From an uncultured Romboutsia sp. (GTDB taxonomy: Bacteria; Bacillota; Clostridia; Peptostreptococcales; Peptostreptococcaceae), in NCBI GenBank assembly GCA_937880075.1, contig CALFLM010000005.1, positions 1 through 19,140 of the forward strand: a DNA stretch of 19,140 bases, read 5' to 3'. This document shows, in pieces, positions 12,230 to 19,140 of this stretch. Below the pieces are notes generated by a model that saw only the letters and a list, made by a program, of their open reading frames with translations, ran no database searches and was not told the origin of the DNA. The position numbers and the translations under genes were made by a program. The first letter of the stretch is position 1. Each line of letters starts with the position of its first letter.

Positions 12230-13219
12230 ATGCCTGGATGTATAACTCATTATATTTTTGCAAAAGATTGTTTTGATAAATTAGATAATAATAATTTAAA
12301 AAATATATTATCTAAAAATATTAATATATATTTATTAGGCAGTTGTGGACCAAACTTTTTTGAATATTGCAATAATGTGCCTAGTATATTTTCTAAAAAT
12401 TTAGCAAATATTAGTAACTTAATACATAATAAAAATATAAATTTATTTTTTGAAGAAATGATAAATTATTCTGTAAACAATCCTTATATAAAATGTATAT
12501 TTCATCAAAATAACTTTACTGATATTTCTATATCATATTTTTGTGGTTTTTTATCTCATTATATACTAGATAGATCTATTCATCCTTATATATTTTATTT
12601 ACAATTAAATTTAAAAAATCAGTATAAGCTAAAATCTAATACTTCTTTACATAAAAGTATAGAAACTCATATAGATTCTTTACTTATTTATAAATTAAAA
12701 GATTCTATACCTAAGGATTTTATAAAAAATATAAATATAAATTTATCAAGTAGTGAAATGTTAATACTATGCGATATGTATAATTTTTTATTAAAATCTG
12801 TATTTAATAAAAATGTATCTTATAATGATGTAAGTAAGTCCTTATCTACATTTAAACAAACTCAAATTAGACTTATTTACTCTAATAGTATTTACTCTAA
12901 AGTATATTTATTTATTAAAAATTTGTTGTGTAAAACTGGTTATATAGAAAATAAAACTTACTCTAAGCATACTAACTGTTTTAACGATTTATTAAATGAA
13001 AAAAAATCAACTTGGATAGACCCCTTTTCTAAAGAAGAATATAATAAGTCTTTAATAGATATTTATTATGATAGTGAACGCTTATATCTAGAAATTGTAA
13101 ATATATTCTATCAATATACACACAATAATAAAAAAATGGTGGATATAATAAATAAAATAGAAAATAAATCATATATAACTAATCAAAACTTTAATACAAG
13201 CTATAACATTAATTTATAA
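12230..13219 (+). CDS. Zinc-dependent phospholipase C-like protein
   Basis: The 329-residue protein belongs to the zinc-dependent phospholipase C/S1-P1 nuclease-like group (PF00882 type). Visible elements are MPGCITHYIFAKDC (His7), LLGSCGPNFFEY (36-46), YFCGFLSHYILDRSIHPYI (103-121, H110, D114, H118) and LHKSIETHIDS (H141, E145, H147); HxxxD and HxxxE spacings match the zinc ligands of C. perfringens alpha-toxin. Unlike the toxin it has no signal peptide and no C2-like domain, so it is probably cytoplasmic. The family GPD motif reads GPN here (Asn42), possibly removing one metal ligand. GGAGG lies seven bases before the ATG. A PHP-domain gene follows 30 bases later. Whether it still cleaves phospholipids is open. 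Confidence 0.75.
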   Translation: MPGCITHYIFAKDCFDKLDNNNLKNILSKNINIYLLGSCGPNFFEYCNNVPSIFSKNLANISNLIHNKNINLFFEEMINYSVNNPYIKCIFHQNNFTDISISYFCGFLSHYILDRSIHPYIFYLQLNLKNQYKLKSNTSLHKSIETHIDSLLIYKLKDSIPKDFIKNININLSSSEMLILCDMYNFLLKSVFNKNVSYNDVSKSLSTFKQTQIRLIYSNSIYSKVYLFIKNLLCKTGYIENKTYSKHTNCFNDLLNEKKSTWIDPFSKEEYNKSLIDIYYDSERLYLEIVNIFYQYTHNNKKMVDIINKIENKSYITNQNFNTSYNINL

Positions 13220-13249
13220 TCACGTAATATATAAAAAGGACTGATGAGA

Positions 13250-14665
13250 ATGAAATTAAAAAAATTAATAATTAGTTTATTCTTTATTTTATTATTTTAT
13301 TTTAGCTTTCACTATTTAGATAGTTTATCAACAAATGATACTACTGTAAGTTATATTAATGCAGATAATGAAGGACCTGTTATTAATAGTTTATCTCCTG
13401 ATAAATGTGAACAGTTTATAGTAGCAAAGCCCGATATAAAAATAAGTTATAAAGATGAAAGTGGTATAGATACTTCATCAGCAAAATTATTTGTAAATTA
13501 TAAAGATGTTACAAAAAAATGCACTATTACTGATAGTTATATATATTATTCACCAGAAAGTAAGTTTAAAAGAGGAAGTCAAATAATACGACTTGAAGTA
13601 TCTGATATATTAAAGAATAAAAGTGAATATGAATGGTATTTTACAGTTGGAACACCTATATACAATCATTATAGAGGATTAATACACTCTCATACTAGTG
13701 CAAGTGATGGCCATGGTAGTTATAATGATGCATATTATTTGGCTAGAGATAAAGCTAAATTAGACTTTTTTGCTATAACAGAACATTCTAATTTACTCGA
13801 TAATCATTTAGACTGTACTATTAATGATGCATCACCTAGCTTAAAATGGAATGATTTAATAAAGTCTAGAGATTTATTTAATGAAAAAGATAAATTTATA
13901 GCTCTTAATGGATTTGAAATGACGTATCCATTTAAAGTTAAAAATCCAATTGGTCATATAAATGTATTTAATTCTAATGGCTTTATATCTTCCGAACTTC
14001 CTAATATGAGTCTAGAAAATTTTTATGACTTATTGTATGAACAAAATGATTTAATTGGTCAATTTAATCATCCAGGTAAAAAATTTGGTACATTTAATGA
14101 TCTTAAATACTCTGCTCATGGAGATTATGTTATGTCTCTTATTGAAGTCGGAAATGGATATAGTAAGGATATGTCTAAAAATATAAGATCTCATGATATG
14201 TATCAATTGGCATTAGATAACGGATGGCATCTTGCTCCTACTTGCAATCAAGATAATCATAGAGTTGATTTTGGTATTGCAAATGAGTTTAGAACTGTAA
14301 TTTTAGCTACTGATTTAAATAAGGATGCTTTATATGATTCTCTTAGAAATATGAGAGTTTATGCTACTGAAGATAAAAATATAAAAATTGATTATAGTAT
14401 AAATAATTTAACTATGGGTTCTACTATAAAAAATACCTCAAAACTGAACTTCAATATAAGTGCAATAGACTCTGATGAAAATGATAAAATAAATGAAATT
14501 CAAGTTATATCTAATAATGGTGAAATAATAAAAAGTAAAAACTTTAATTCTAATTTGGCTAAGTTAGAATTTTCTTTAAAATCAAAGAAAAATAAATTTT
14601 ATTATATAAAAGTTATACAAAATAATGATAAAATATCAGTTACCGCTCCTATCTGGATTGAGTAA
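13250..14665 (+). CDS. Membrane-anchored PHP-domain (CehA/McbA-like) metallohydrolase
   Basis: The 471-residue product starts with a hydrophobic anchor (residues 5-23), so it is exported or tethered outside. Residues 40-135 look like an Ig-like beta domain (GPVINSLSP ... YKDESGIDTSSAKLFVN). Residues 140-375 are a PHP phosphoesterase domain with metal-binding motifs YRGLIHSHTSASDGHG (H146, H148, D153), FAITEHSN (E178, H179), NGFEMT (E223), GHINVF (H236), QFNHPG (H274) and TCNQDNHRVDFG (D335, H337). The last 95 residues form a further beta-rich domain. It should hydrolyse a phosphoester outside the membrane. AAGGA lies nine bases before the ATG at 13250, preferred over the ATG at 13244. No terminator separates it from the phospholipase-like gene, so co-expression is likely. 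Confidence 0.82.
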   Translation: MKLKKLIISLFFILLFYFSFHYLDSLSTNDTTVSYINADNEGPVINSLSPDKCEQFIVAKPDIKISYKDESGIDTSSAKLFVNYKDVTKKCTITDSYIYYSPESKFKRGSQIIRLEVSDILKNKSEYEWYFTVGTPIYNHYRGLIHSHTSASDGHGSYNDAYYLARDKAKLDFFAITEHSNLLDNHLDCTINDASPSLKWNDLIKSRDLFNEKDKFIALNGFEMTYPFKVKNPIGHINVFNSNGFISSELPNMSLENFYDLLYEQNDLIGQFNHPGKKFGTFNDLKYSAHGDYVMSLIEVGNGYSKDMSKNIRSHDMYQLALDNGWHLAPTCNQDNHRVDFGIANEFRTVILATDLNKDALYDSLRNMRVYATEDKNIKIDYSINNLTMGSTIKNTSKLNFNISAIDSDENDKINEIQVISNNGEIIKSKNFNSNLAKLEFSLKSKKNKFYYIKVIQNNDKISVTAPIWIE

Positions 14666-14789
14666 AAAATTCGCTTCTCTCATTTTACAAACGATATATC
14701 TTTGCTCTTGCTACAGATACATCCGTTTTTCAAAAAATTATGATGTTACAAATTATCAAAAACATAATATTTTTAATACATTAGTATAT

Positions 14790-14828
14790 AAAATAAACTG
14801 ATTGGCAATTTGCTAATCAGTTTATTTT
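14790..14828. terminator. Bidirectional terminator between PHP gene and Dph6-like gene
   Basis: A long stem (14790-14807 paired with 14811-14828; fourteen Watson-Crick pairs AAAATAAACTGATT/AATCAGTTTATTTT, then one G-U and three more pairs) encloses a three-base loop. It overlaps the stop of the minus-strand gene. The 124 bases between the PHP stop and this hairpin hold nothing recognisable. Confidence 0.9.
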
Positions 14829-15472
14829 ATATTTAGATACGCATAGTTTATATCTTTAACTATACAATCATTTATAAAGTCAATTCTATATTTAAATAAA
14901 GGCCCATCTACGACAAAAGTATGATACTCTCCATTTTCTCCACAAGCATCTGCTCCTGTTGACTTTATATCATCCATAATTTTTCTATTAAGCTCTTTAC
15001 CTAAAAATTCTACACCCATATATTTTAAGTTTACTGTATTTATTATTGTTGTAAATCCACTATCTATAAATTCATAAACTAAATCTTCCCTATTTTGTTG
15101 CCACAAAGGAAGTTTCGCTTTTATACAAGCATTCTTACATCTATCTACATCCCATTTTTTATGTAGCTCTATATCTATATCTCCAAAAACGCACATTGTA
15201 GCTCCCATATCTTTAGCCTTAATCAAAGCTTCTTCAAATTTTTTTTCATAGTCATTTACATCACATTCAACTAACAAAAGTGGTATATCTAAACTTTTAC
15301 TAATTCTATGTAAAAATTCATTACTTAAACCATGTGTCCAAGATTTTTCTTGATTCTTTTTTACTGTAGTTAAAAGAGCAATTGGCTCATAACCTTTTTT
15401 TATCATTCTGTACAATGCTAATATGCTATCTTTTCCTCCACTAAATGACATTATAAATTTTTCTTTAGTCAA
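14822..15472 (-). CDS. Dph6-like PP-loop ATPase (diphthine-ammonia ligase family)
   Basis: This 216-residue cytoplasmic protein has the PP-loop SFSGGKDS (9-16) that binds and cleaves ATP to AMP, and the family's C-terminal signature GADACGENGEYHTFVVDGP. In archaea and eukaryotes Dph6 makes the amide of diphthamide on elongation factor 2; bacteria have no diphthamide, so the bacterial member probably adenylates and amidates some other substrate, which is unknown. The start appears to be TTG at 15472, with GGGGG nine bases upstream; the next ATG, seven codons in, lies inside the PP-loop region and is poorly placed. It follows the DMT/DUF606 gene by 34 bases on the same strand, implying an operon and perhaps a transported substrate or product. 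Confidence 0.82.
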   Translation of the reverse strand: MTKEKFIMSFSGGKDSILALYRMIKKGYEPIALLTTVKKNQEKSWTHGLSNEFLHRISKSLDIPLLLVECDVNDYEKKFEEALIKAKDMGATMCVFGDIDIELHKKWDVDRCKNACIKAKLPLWQQNREDLVYEFIDSGFTTIINTVNLKYMGVEFLGKELNRKIMDDIKSTGADACGENGEYHTFVVDGPLFKYRIDFINDCIVKDINYAYLNIK

Positions 15473-15506
15473 TTTCTATATCCCCCTACATTGTTATTAT
15501 ATTTGA

Positions 15507-15932
15507 TTAATTTAGTATAAAAAATGTTCCTACAAATAATAAAATAGCTCCTATATAATTATATAAATGCATAGTTTCTTTATATATATGTGAATCTATA
15601 AAAAATCCTACTATCATTTGTGATACTACTATTAATGTAAGTGTTTTTGATACACCTAAATTAGGTATGGCTTTTACAGTAAAATAAATTACAAGCCCTC
15701 CTAAAACTCCACCTAAAAGTAATTTAGGATTTATATCATTAAAGGTTGCTAATGTTTTTAAATTTCCAGTTAAACATATATTTATAAAGAAAAATATGGA
15801 TCCTACAATTAAACTTATAAATGTTGCTACTAATGCCGTTGTATTTTTTTCAAGCTCTCCATTTATAAAAGCTTCTAAAGATGTTGACACTCCAGCTAAT
15901 GTTGCAAATATTATCGCAAATATATTTTTCAT
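15507..15932 (-). CDS. DMT-superfamily DUF606/YdcZ membrane protein
   Basis: The 141-residue protein has five hydrophobic segments and matches the half-length DUF606 (YdcZ) family of the drug/metabolite transporter superfamily: FATLAGVSTSLEAFINGEL at the N-terminus, GGVLGGLVIYFTVKAIPNLG in the middle and a terminal YIGAILLFVGTFF. Half-size members are thought to act as dimers in the inner membrane; the substrate is unknown. GGAGG lies six bases before the ATG. It is the first gene of a two-gene unit with the Dph6-like ATPase. The 139-base gap upstream of it, after the VanW gene, has no promoter I would defend. Confidence 0.85.
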   Translation of the reverse strand: MKNIFAIIFATLAGVSTSLEAFINGELEKNTTALVATFISLIVGSIFFFINICLTGNLKTLATFNDINPKLLLGGVLGGLVIYFTVKAIPNLGVSKTLTLIVVSQMIVGFFIDSHIYKETMHLYNYIGAILLFVGTFFILN

Positions 15933-16071
15933 TCTCTACCTCCAAACTTACGAATTAATAAATTTTATGATACAAGCTATTTATTAATACCTAAATTTGA
16001 AGTTTACAAAAATATAATTATATTTTCTATTAATATAAAATTATCATAGTATCTTAGTCTGTTCAATGATT

Positions 16072-17607
16072 TTATTTATATACACTTGTATCTATATGCT
16101 TTTCATAAATCTTATTTCCATCTTTATCATATCCATAAAGATAAGTATTTGCAACATTTACACTAACATAACTTACCGGTTTATACTCTATTCCTTTTAA
16201 GGCATCTTCATTTGACCAAATTTCTATAGTTAGTTTTCCATTTGAAGCTTTAGTATTTATTACAAGTGGATATTCATATGTATTTTTGAATTTATAATCT
16301 ATACTTCCACTAGCTAATGTTGCATCTAACCCCCTTGGAACGTAGCTTACTGCCTTTGAATGATTTCTTCTTTCTGTAGGTAGTATACCTGCATTAAGTT
16401 GAGTATTATAAAGTGTCGATGAAACTTGACAAACTCCACCACCTATACCATCTACAAGTTTACCATTACTTATAACTGGTGCATATTTGTATCCATTAGA
16501 TGCAATTACAGGCCCAACAGCATTTTCATAAGAAAATTCTTCTCCTGGCATTAAAAGTAAATCATCAATTTTGTTAGCTGCATTCTCTATATTACTACCT
16601 CTAGAATTACCACTTCCATATGTAGTTGTGTATGTAGATACTTTATAATTTATTAATTTTAAATCATCCATTGATATTTTAAGACTATCTTTTATAAGTT
16701 TTGCATTTATTATTATATTCTCTTCAAGTAAGTTTATTGAGTTTATGCTTTCTTTTATATCATTATATAAAGCTTCTTCATCAAGTTTGAATCCATCTTC
16801 TCCCTCTTTATAAGATATTTTATCATCATTTATTATTACTTTAGGCTCAACACATTCTATATTAACATCTTGTGCTATTTCATCTTTAAGGTCATTAAAA
16901 TTTTTTTCATCTATTTCTATGTATAAATTATAATTTGTAGCTTTTTTACTTGTTATAGATATAAATTTTGAAAGTATATTTTTTTCATTCTGATTTTTTA
17001 TTATATCTTTATATAATTTATCATTATTATATTTTGATGCTAAATTCTTAATTTCTATACCATACCTTTTATTATTTATATTTATTTGAACTTTCTTATC
17101 TTCTATATTTTTTTCAATTTTATTAAGCCTGCTTAAAAGTTCTTCTTTTTCTAAATTAGATATATCCTGTTCATAAACTAACGTACCTGGAAAGATTTTA
17201 TTTTCATATTTAGATATAGTTTTCCCAATATATATCGCTAACAATAATACTACTATACTTCCAATTAATATAATATTTCTTGTTTTCTTTTTTAATTTAA
17301 ATCTACTTTCTATTTGATTTTTATCTATTGTATCTTCATTGATATCGATGTCTTCTTTATCTATTAAATCTTCATCATTTTCAAATTCAACTTCTATATT
17401 TTCTATTTTTGATTTATTACATTCTTTAGTCCTATCAATACTTGTATTAAATATCTGATTTTCTTTATCTATTTCATCATTGTTATCTTCATTTGATATT
17501 TCAATTTCTTTTTCCATATCTTTATCTGTTAAATCATTTTTTTCGTTAGCTTCACTATCTTTTTCTTTATCATATTCATCTTTATAGTCTTTGATTTCTT
17601 TCCCCAT
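16072..17607 (-). CDS. VanW-family membrane protein with acidic cytoplasmic N-terminus
   Basis: This 511-residue protein has four parts. Residues 1-105 are highly charged and Asp/Glu/Lys/Asn-rich with no hydrophobic core, probably a disordered cytoplasmic region. Residues 110-128 are a single membrane segment. Residues 135-315 resemble the extracellular peptidoglycan-binding PG_binding_4-type region found before VanW domains. Residues 323-455 are the VanW domain, with STYTTTYGSGNSRGSNI, MPGEEFSYENAVGP, GIGGGVCQVSSTLYN (387-401) and RRNHSKAVSYVPRG. VanW proteins occur in vancomycin-resistance clusters and as wall-associated proteins in clostridia; the reaction is not established. GGGAGGG lies five bases before the ATG. 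No van ligase or racemase is nearby, so this is not a resistance operon. It is divergent from the radical SAM gene. Confidence 0.88.
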   Translation of the reverse strand: MGKEIKDYKDEYDKEKDSEANEKNDLTDKDMEKEIEISNEDNNDEIDKENQIFNTSIDRTKECNKSKIENIEVEFENDEDLIDKEDIDINEDTIDKNQIESRFKLKKKTRNIILIGSIVVLLLAIYIGKTISKYENKIFPGTLVYEQDISNLEKEELLSRLNKIEKNIEDKKVQININNKRYGIEIKNLASKYNNDKLYKDIIKNQNEKNILSKFISITSKKATNYNLYIEIDEKNFNDLKDEIAQDVNIECVEPKVIINDDKISYKEGEDGFKLDEEALYNDIKESINSINLLEENIIINAKLIKDSLKISMDDLKLINYKVSTYTTTYGSGNSRGSNIENAANKIDDLLLMPGEEFSYENAVGPVIASNGYKYAPVISNGKLVDGIGGGVCQVSSTLYNTQLNAGILPTERRNHSKAVSYVPRGLDATLASGSIDYKFKNTYEYPLVINTKASNGKLTIEIWSNEDALKGIEYKPVSYVSVNVANTYLYGYDKDGNKIYEKHIDTSVYK

Positions 17608-17690
17608 ATATACCCTCCCACATTTAATAATTTATACTTATAAAGATTATTAAAGAAATTTAGCCTATATTCATAAATAATGTTACAGTG

Positions 17691-17719
17691 TTGAAACCTT
17701 ATTAGTGGGTATATATAGT
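17691..17719 (+). promoter_or_regulatory. Sigma-A promoter of radical SAM gene
   Basis: TTGAAA (17691-17696), a 17-base spacer and TATAGT (17714-17719) form a near-consensus housekeeping promoter. It gives a leader of about 70 bases before the TTG start at 17796. Confidence 0.65.
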
Positions 17720-17795
17720 TTGTATATATATTTTAATTATGGTAATATAATTTAATATAATTAATCGTAAAATACATTAGAAGAAGGTGATGAAT

Positions 17796-18734
17796 TTGAC
17801 TAAATTTAAATATGCTTTTGACAATAAAAGATATCATACATGGAATTATTATCTTAGAAATACATTTGGTGAAAAAGTATTCAAAGTATCTATAAATGCA
17901 GGTTTTACTTGCCCTAATATAGATGGAAAAGTTGCATTCGGAGGATGTACTTATTGCAGTAAAGAAGGTTCTGGAGACTTTGCCGGAAACCCTAAGGATA
18001 ACCTTATAAAACAATTTGATGATATAACACAAATGATGCATAAAAAATGGCCTAATGCTAAATATATAGGGTATTTCCAAGCTTTCACTAATACTTATGC
18101 TCCTGTTGACGTTTTAAGAGAAAAATATGAAACTATACTTGCTCTTGATGATGTTATAGGACTTTCTATATCTACAAGACCTGATTGTTTAGAAGATGAT
18201 GTAGTTGAATATTTAGGTGAACTTAACGAAAGAACAAATTTATGGGTTGAACTAGGACTTCAAACTATACATAACTCTACATCTAAATTAATAAATAGAG
18301 GTCATGATTATGATGAATTTTTAAAAGGACTAGAAAAGCTAAAGGCTAAAAATATAAAGGTCATAGTGCATATAATCAATGGACTTCCAGGAGAAGACTA
18401 TAATATGATGATGGAAACAGCAAAAGCGGTTGCTAATATGGGGGTTGATGGTATAAAAATACATTTACTTCATGTTATAAAAGATACTCCTATGGAAAAA
18501 ATGCTTCAAAAAGGTATGCTAAACTTAATGAATAAAGAAGAGTATATAAATTTAGTTTGTGATCAGCTCGAAATTCTACCTGAAACTATGATTGTTCATA
18601 GACTTACTGGAGATGGTAAGAGAGATGAACTTGTCGGCCCTTTATGGAGCTTAAAAAAATGGGAAGTTTTAAATGCAATTGATGATGAATTAAAAAAACG
18701 TAATTCTTATCAAGGTATAAAATATGATAAGTAA
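17796..18734 (+). CDS. YtqA-like radical SAM protein (TIGR01212 family)
   Basis: The 312-residue protein closely follows the YtqA/TIGR01212 radical SAM family from its start (RYHTWNYYLRNTFGEKVFKV). The cluster cysteines are Cys39, Cys51 and Cys54 (TCPN, then GGCTYC), an atypical C-x11-C-x2-C spacing typical of this branch rather than CxxxCxxC. Later motifs include GYFQAFTNTYAP, ISTRPDCL, WVELGLQTIH and HIINGLPGEDYNMM, the SAM-binding half of the barrel. It should bind a 4Fe-4S cluster and cleave S-adenosylmethionine. Recent bacterial work has linked relatives to RNA modification, but the substrate here is unproven. I choose the TTG at 17796, six bases after AAGGTG; the ATG at 17790 is too close to that site. 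Confidence 0.85.
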   Translation: MTKFKYAFDNKRYHTWNYYLRNTFGEKVFKVSINAGFTCPNIDGKVAFGGCTYCSKEGSGDFAGNPKDNLIKQFDDITQMMHKKWPNAKYIGYFQAFTNTYAPVDVLREKYETILALDDVIGLSISTRPDCLEDDVVEYLGELNERTNLWVELGLQTIHNSTSKLINRGHDYDEFLKGLEKLKAKNIKVIVHIINGLPGEDYNMMMETAKAVANMGVDGIKIHLLHVIKDTPMEKMLQKGMLNLMNKEEYINLVCDQLEILPETMIVHRLTGDGKRDELVGPLWSLKKWEVLNAIDDELKKRNSYQGIKYDK

Positions 18735-18740
18735 TATTTT

Positions 18741-18781
18741 AAAAAGAGTACTTATAATTTTTAATTATTAAGTACTTTTTT
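18741..18781 (+). terminator. Intrinsic terminator after radical SAM gene
   Basis: AGTACTTA (18747-18754) pairs with TAAGTACT (18769-18776), extendable by A-T and G-U pairs with the flanking AAAAAG and TTTTT, across an AT-rich loop of 14 bases. A T-run follows. It lies seven bases past the stop codon. Confidence 0.75.
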
Positions 18782-18804
18782 ATTATCAGCTGTTCTATAC
18801 AAAG

Positions 18805-18841
18805 AAAAGCCAAACTTAAATGATATTTAAGTTTGGCTTTT
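18805..18841. terminator. Terminator of rubrerythrin gene (bidirectional form)
   Basis: A perfect seventeen-pair stem (18805-18821 and 18825-18841; AAAAGCCAAACTTAAAT and complement) with a three-base loop has A and T tails on both sides. It lies 32 bases past the rubrerythrin stop and faces the radical SAM terminator. Confidence 0.9.
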
Positions 18842-18873
18842 ATATTAATTAAAAAGAGATATCTAATTTAAAA

Positions 18874-19140
18874 TTAAGCTTGCTTTCCAAAATGTCTTTC
18901 TAATAATCCTAAGAATGCTTTACCATGTCTAGCTTCATCTTTACACATTTCATGAACTGTATCATGTATAGCATCTAATCCTAATTCTTTAGCTTTCTTA
19001 GCTATTTTTAATTTTCCTTCAGTTGCTCCGTATTCAGCTTCAACTCTAGCTTTTAAGTTAGCTTTAGTATCAGCAACTACAACTTCACCTAATAATTCAG
19101 CAAATTTAGCAGCATGTTCTGCTTCTTCAAATGCTATTCT
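18874..19140 (-). CDS. Rubrerythrin C-terminus (partial, 5' part outside window)
   Basis: Only the last 88 residues are present; the gene runs off the right end. Two ExxH diiron ligand motifs are visible, FEEAEHAAKF and KDEARHGKAF, separated by helix-rich sequence including ADTKANLKARVEAEYGATEG, which is the second half of a rubrerythrin four-helix bundle. It ends with LLERHFGKQA and has no C-terminal rubredoxin domain, so it is either a reverse rubrerythrin with rubredoxin at the N-terminus, common in clostridia, or a rubredoxin-less form; the missing 5' part decides. It would reduce hydrogen peroxide, and in reverse forms oxygen, in the cytoplasm of an anaerobe. Codon use is more biased and GC slightly higher than its neighbours, suggesting high expression. 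Confidence 0.9.
   Translation of the reverse strand, partial: RIAFEEAEHAAKFAELLGEVVVADTKANLKARVEAEYGATEGKLKIAKKAKELGLDAIHDTVHEMCKDEARHGKAFLGLLERHFGKQA

Noticed and set aside
12104..12250. N-terminal extension of the 166-aa protein with a hydrophobic segment
   Set aside because: It would overlap the divergent phospholipase-like gene and its ribosome binding site, and the hydrophobic look is explained by AT-rich non-coding DNA; the ATG at 12103 is a better start.
16072..17607. Vancomycin resistance locus because of VanW
   Set aside because: No vanHAX, vanXY, vanT or VanRS genes are adjacent; VanW-family proteins are common in clostridia outside resistance clusters.
17733..18080. Minus-strand open frame overlapping the start of the radical SAM gene
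   Set aside because: Antisense to the conserved N-terminus including the cluster cysteines; no start signal.

Overview
The window reads as chromosomal DNA of a very A+T-rich, endospore-forming anaerobic Firmicute. The best fit is the Peptostreptococcaceae (Clostridioides and relatives). The main evidence is a gene fusing a Prx6-type peroxiredoxin to a GH18 chitinase, the architecture of the C. difficile spore coat protein CotE. It lies a few genes from a PdaA-type cortex deacetylase, and a rubrerythrin C-terminus lies at the right edge. SD sequences are strong and several genes appear to start with TTG or GTG. The species cannot be named from the sequence.

Layout. 1-277: AT-rich, nothing recognisable. 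278-1332 (-): lrgA-lrgB, a holin/antiholin-like pair. 1457-5484 (-): a regulatory-looking block made of a PP2C-type phosphatase, a one-pass membrane protein with TPR-like helices and two PepSY-like modules, and a TPR/coiled-coil one-pass membrane protein. 5600-5881 (-): a small two-pass membrane protein. 6075-7841 (+): the cotE-like fusion. 7900-8496 (-): RNase HI with a hybrid-binding domain. 8684-8932 (+): a complete lysine riboswitch with an intrinsic terminator, controlling an NhaC-family transporter (8991-10412). 10549-11559 (+): a previously unlisted 49-residue lipoprotein and pdaA, behind a promoter resembling forespore sigma-F/G sites. 11603-12103 (-): an unrecognised protein. 12230-14665 (+): a zinc-dependent phospholipase C-like protein and a membrane-anchored PHP-domain hydrolase, probably one operon. 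14822-15932 (-): a DMT/DUF606 membrane protein and a Dph6-like PP-loop ATPase. 16072-17607 (-): a VanW-family membrane protein. 17796-18734 (+): a YtqA-like radical SAM protein. 18874-19140 (-): the rubrerythrin C-terminus.

How the parts work together. The clearest regulated unit is lysine riboswitch, terminator and transporter: I can draw an antiterminator that uses both the 3' strand of P1 and the 5' arm of the terminator, so lysine should switch the transporter off. The sporulation genes have suggestive alternative-sigma promoters: sigma-K/E-like before cotE and sigma-F/G-like before the lipoprotein-pdaA pair. The PP2C/TPR block looks like a phosphorylation-linked membrane module whose kinase is not in the window. 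Convergent genes are tightly packed and share bidirectional terminators that often overlap stop codons. I see no IS elements, CRISPR arrays, tRNA or rRNA genes. Nothing here is plainly a wholly new system; the PP2C/TPR/PepSY-like block is the least explained part.
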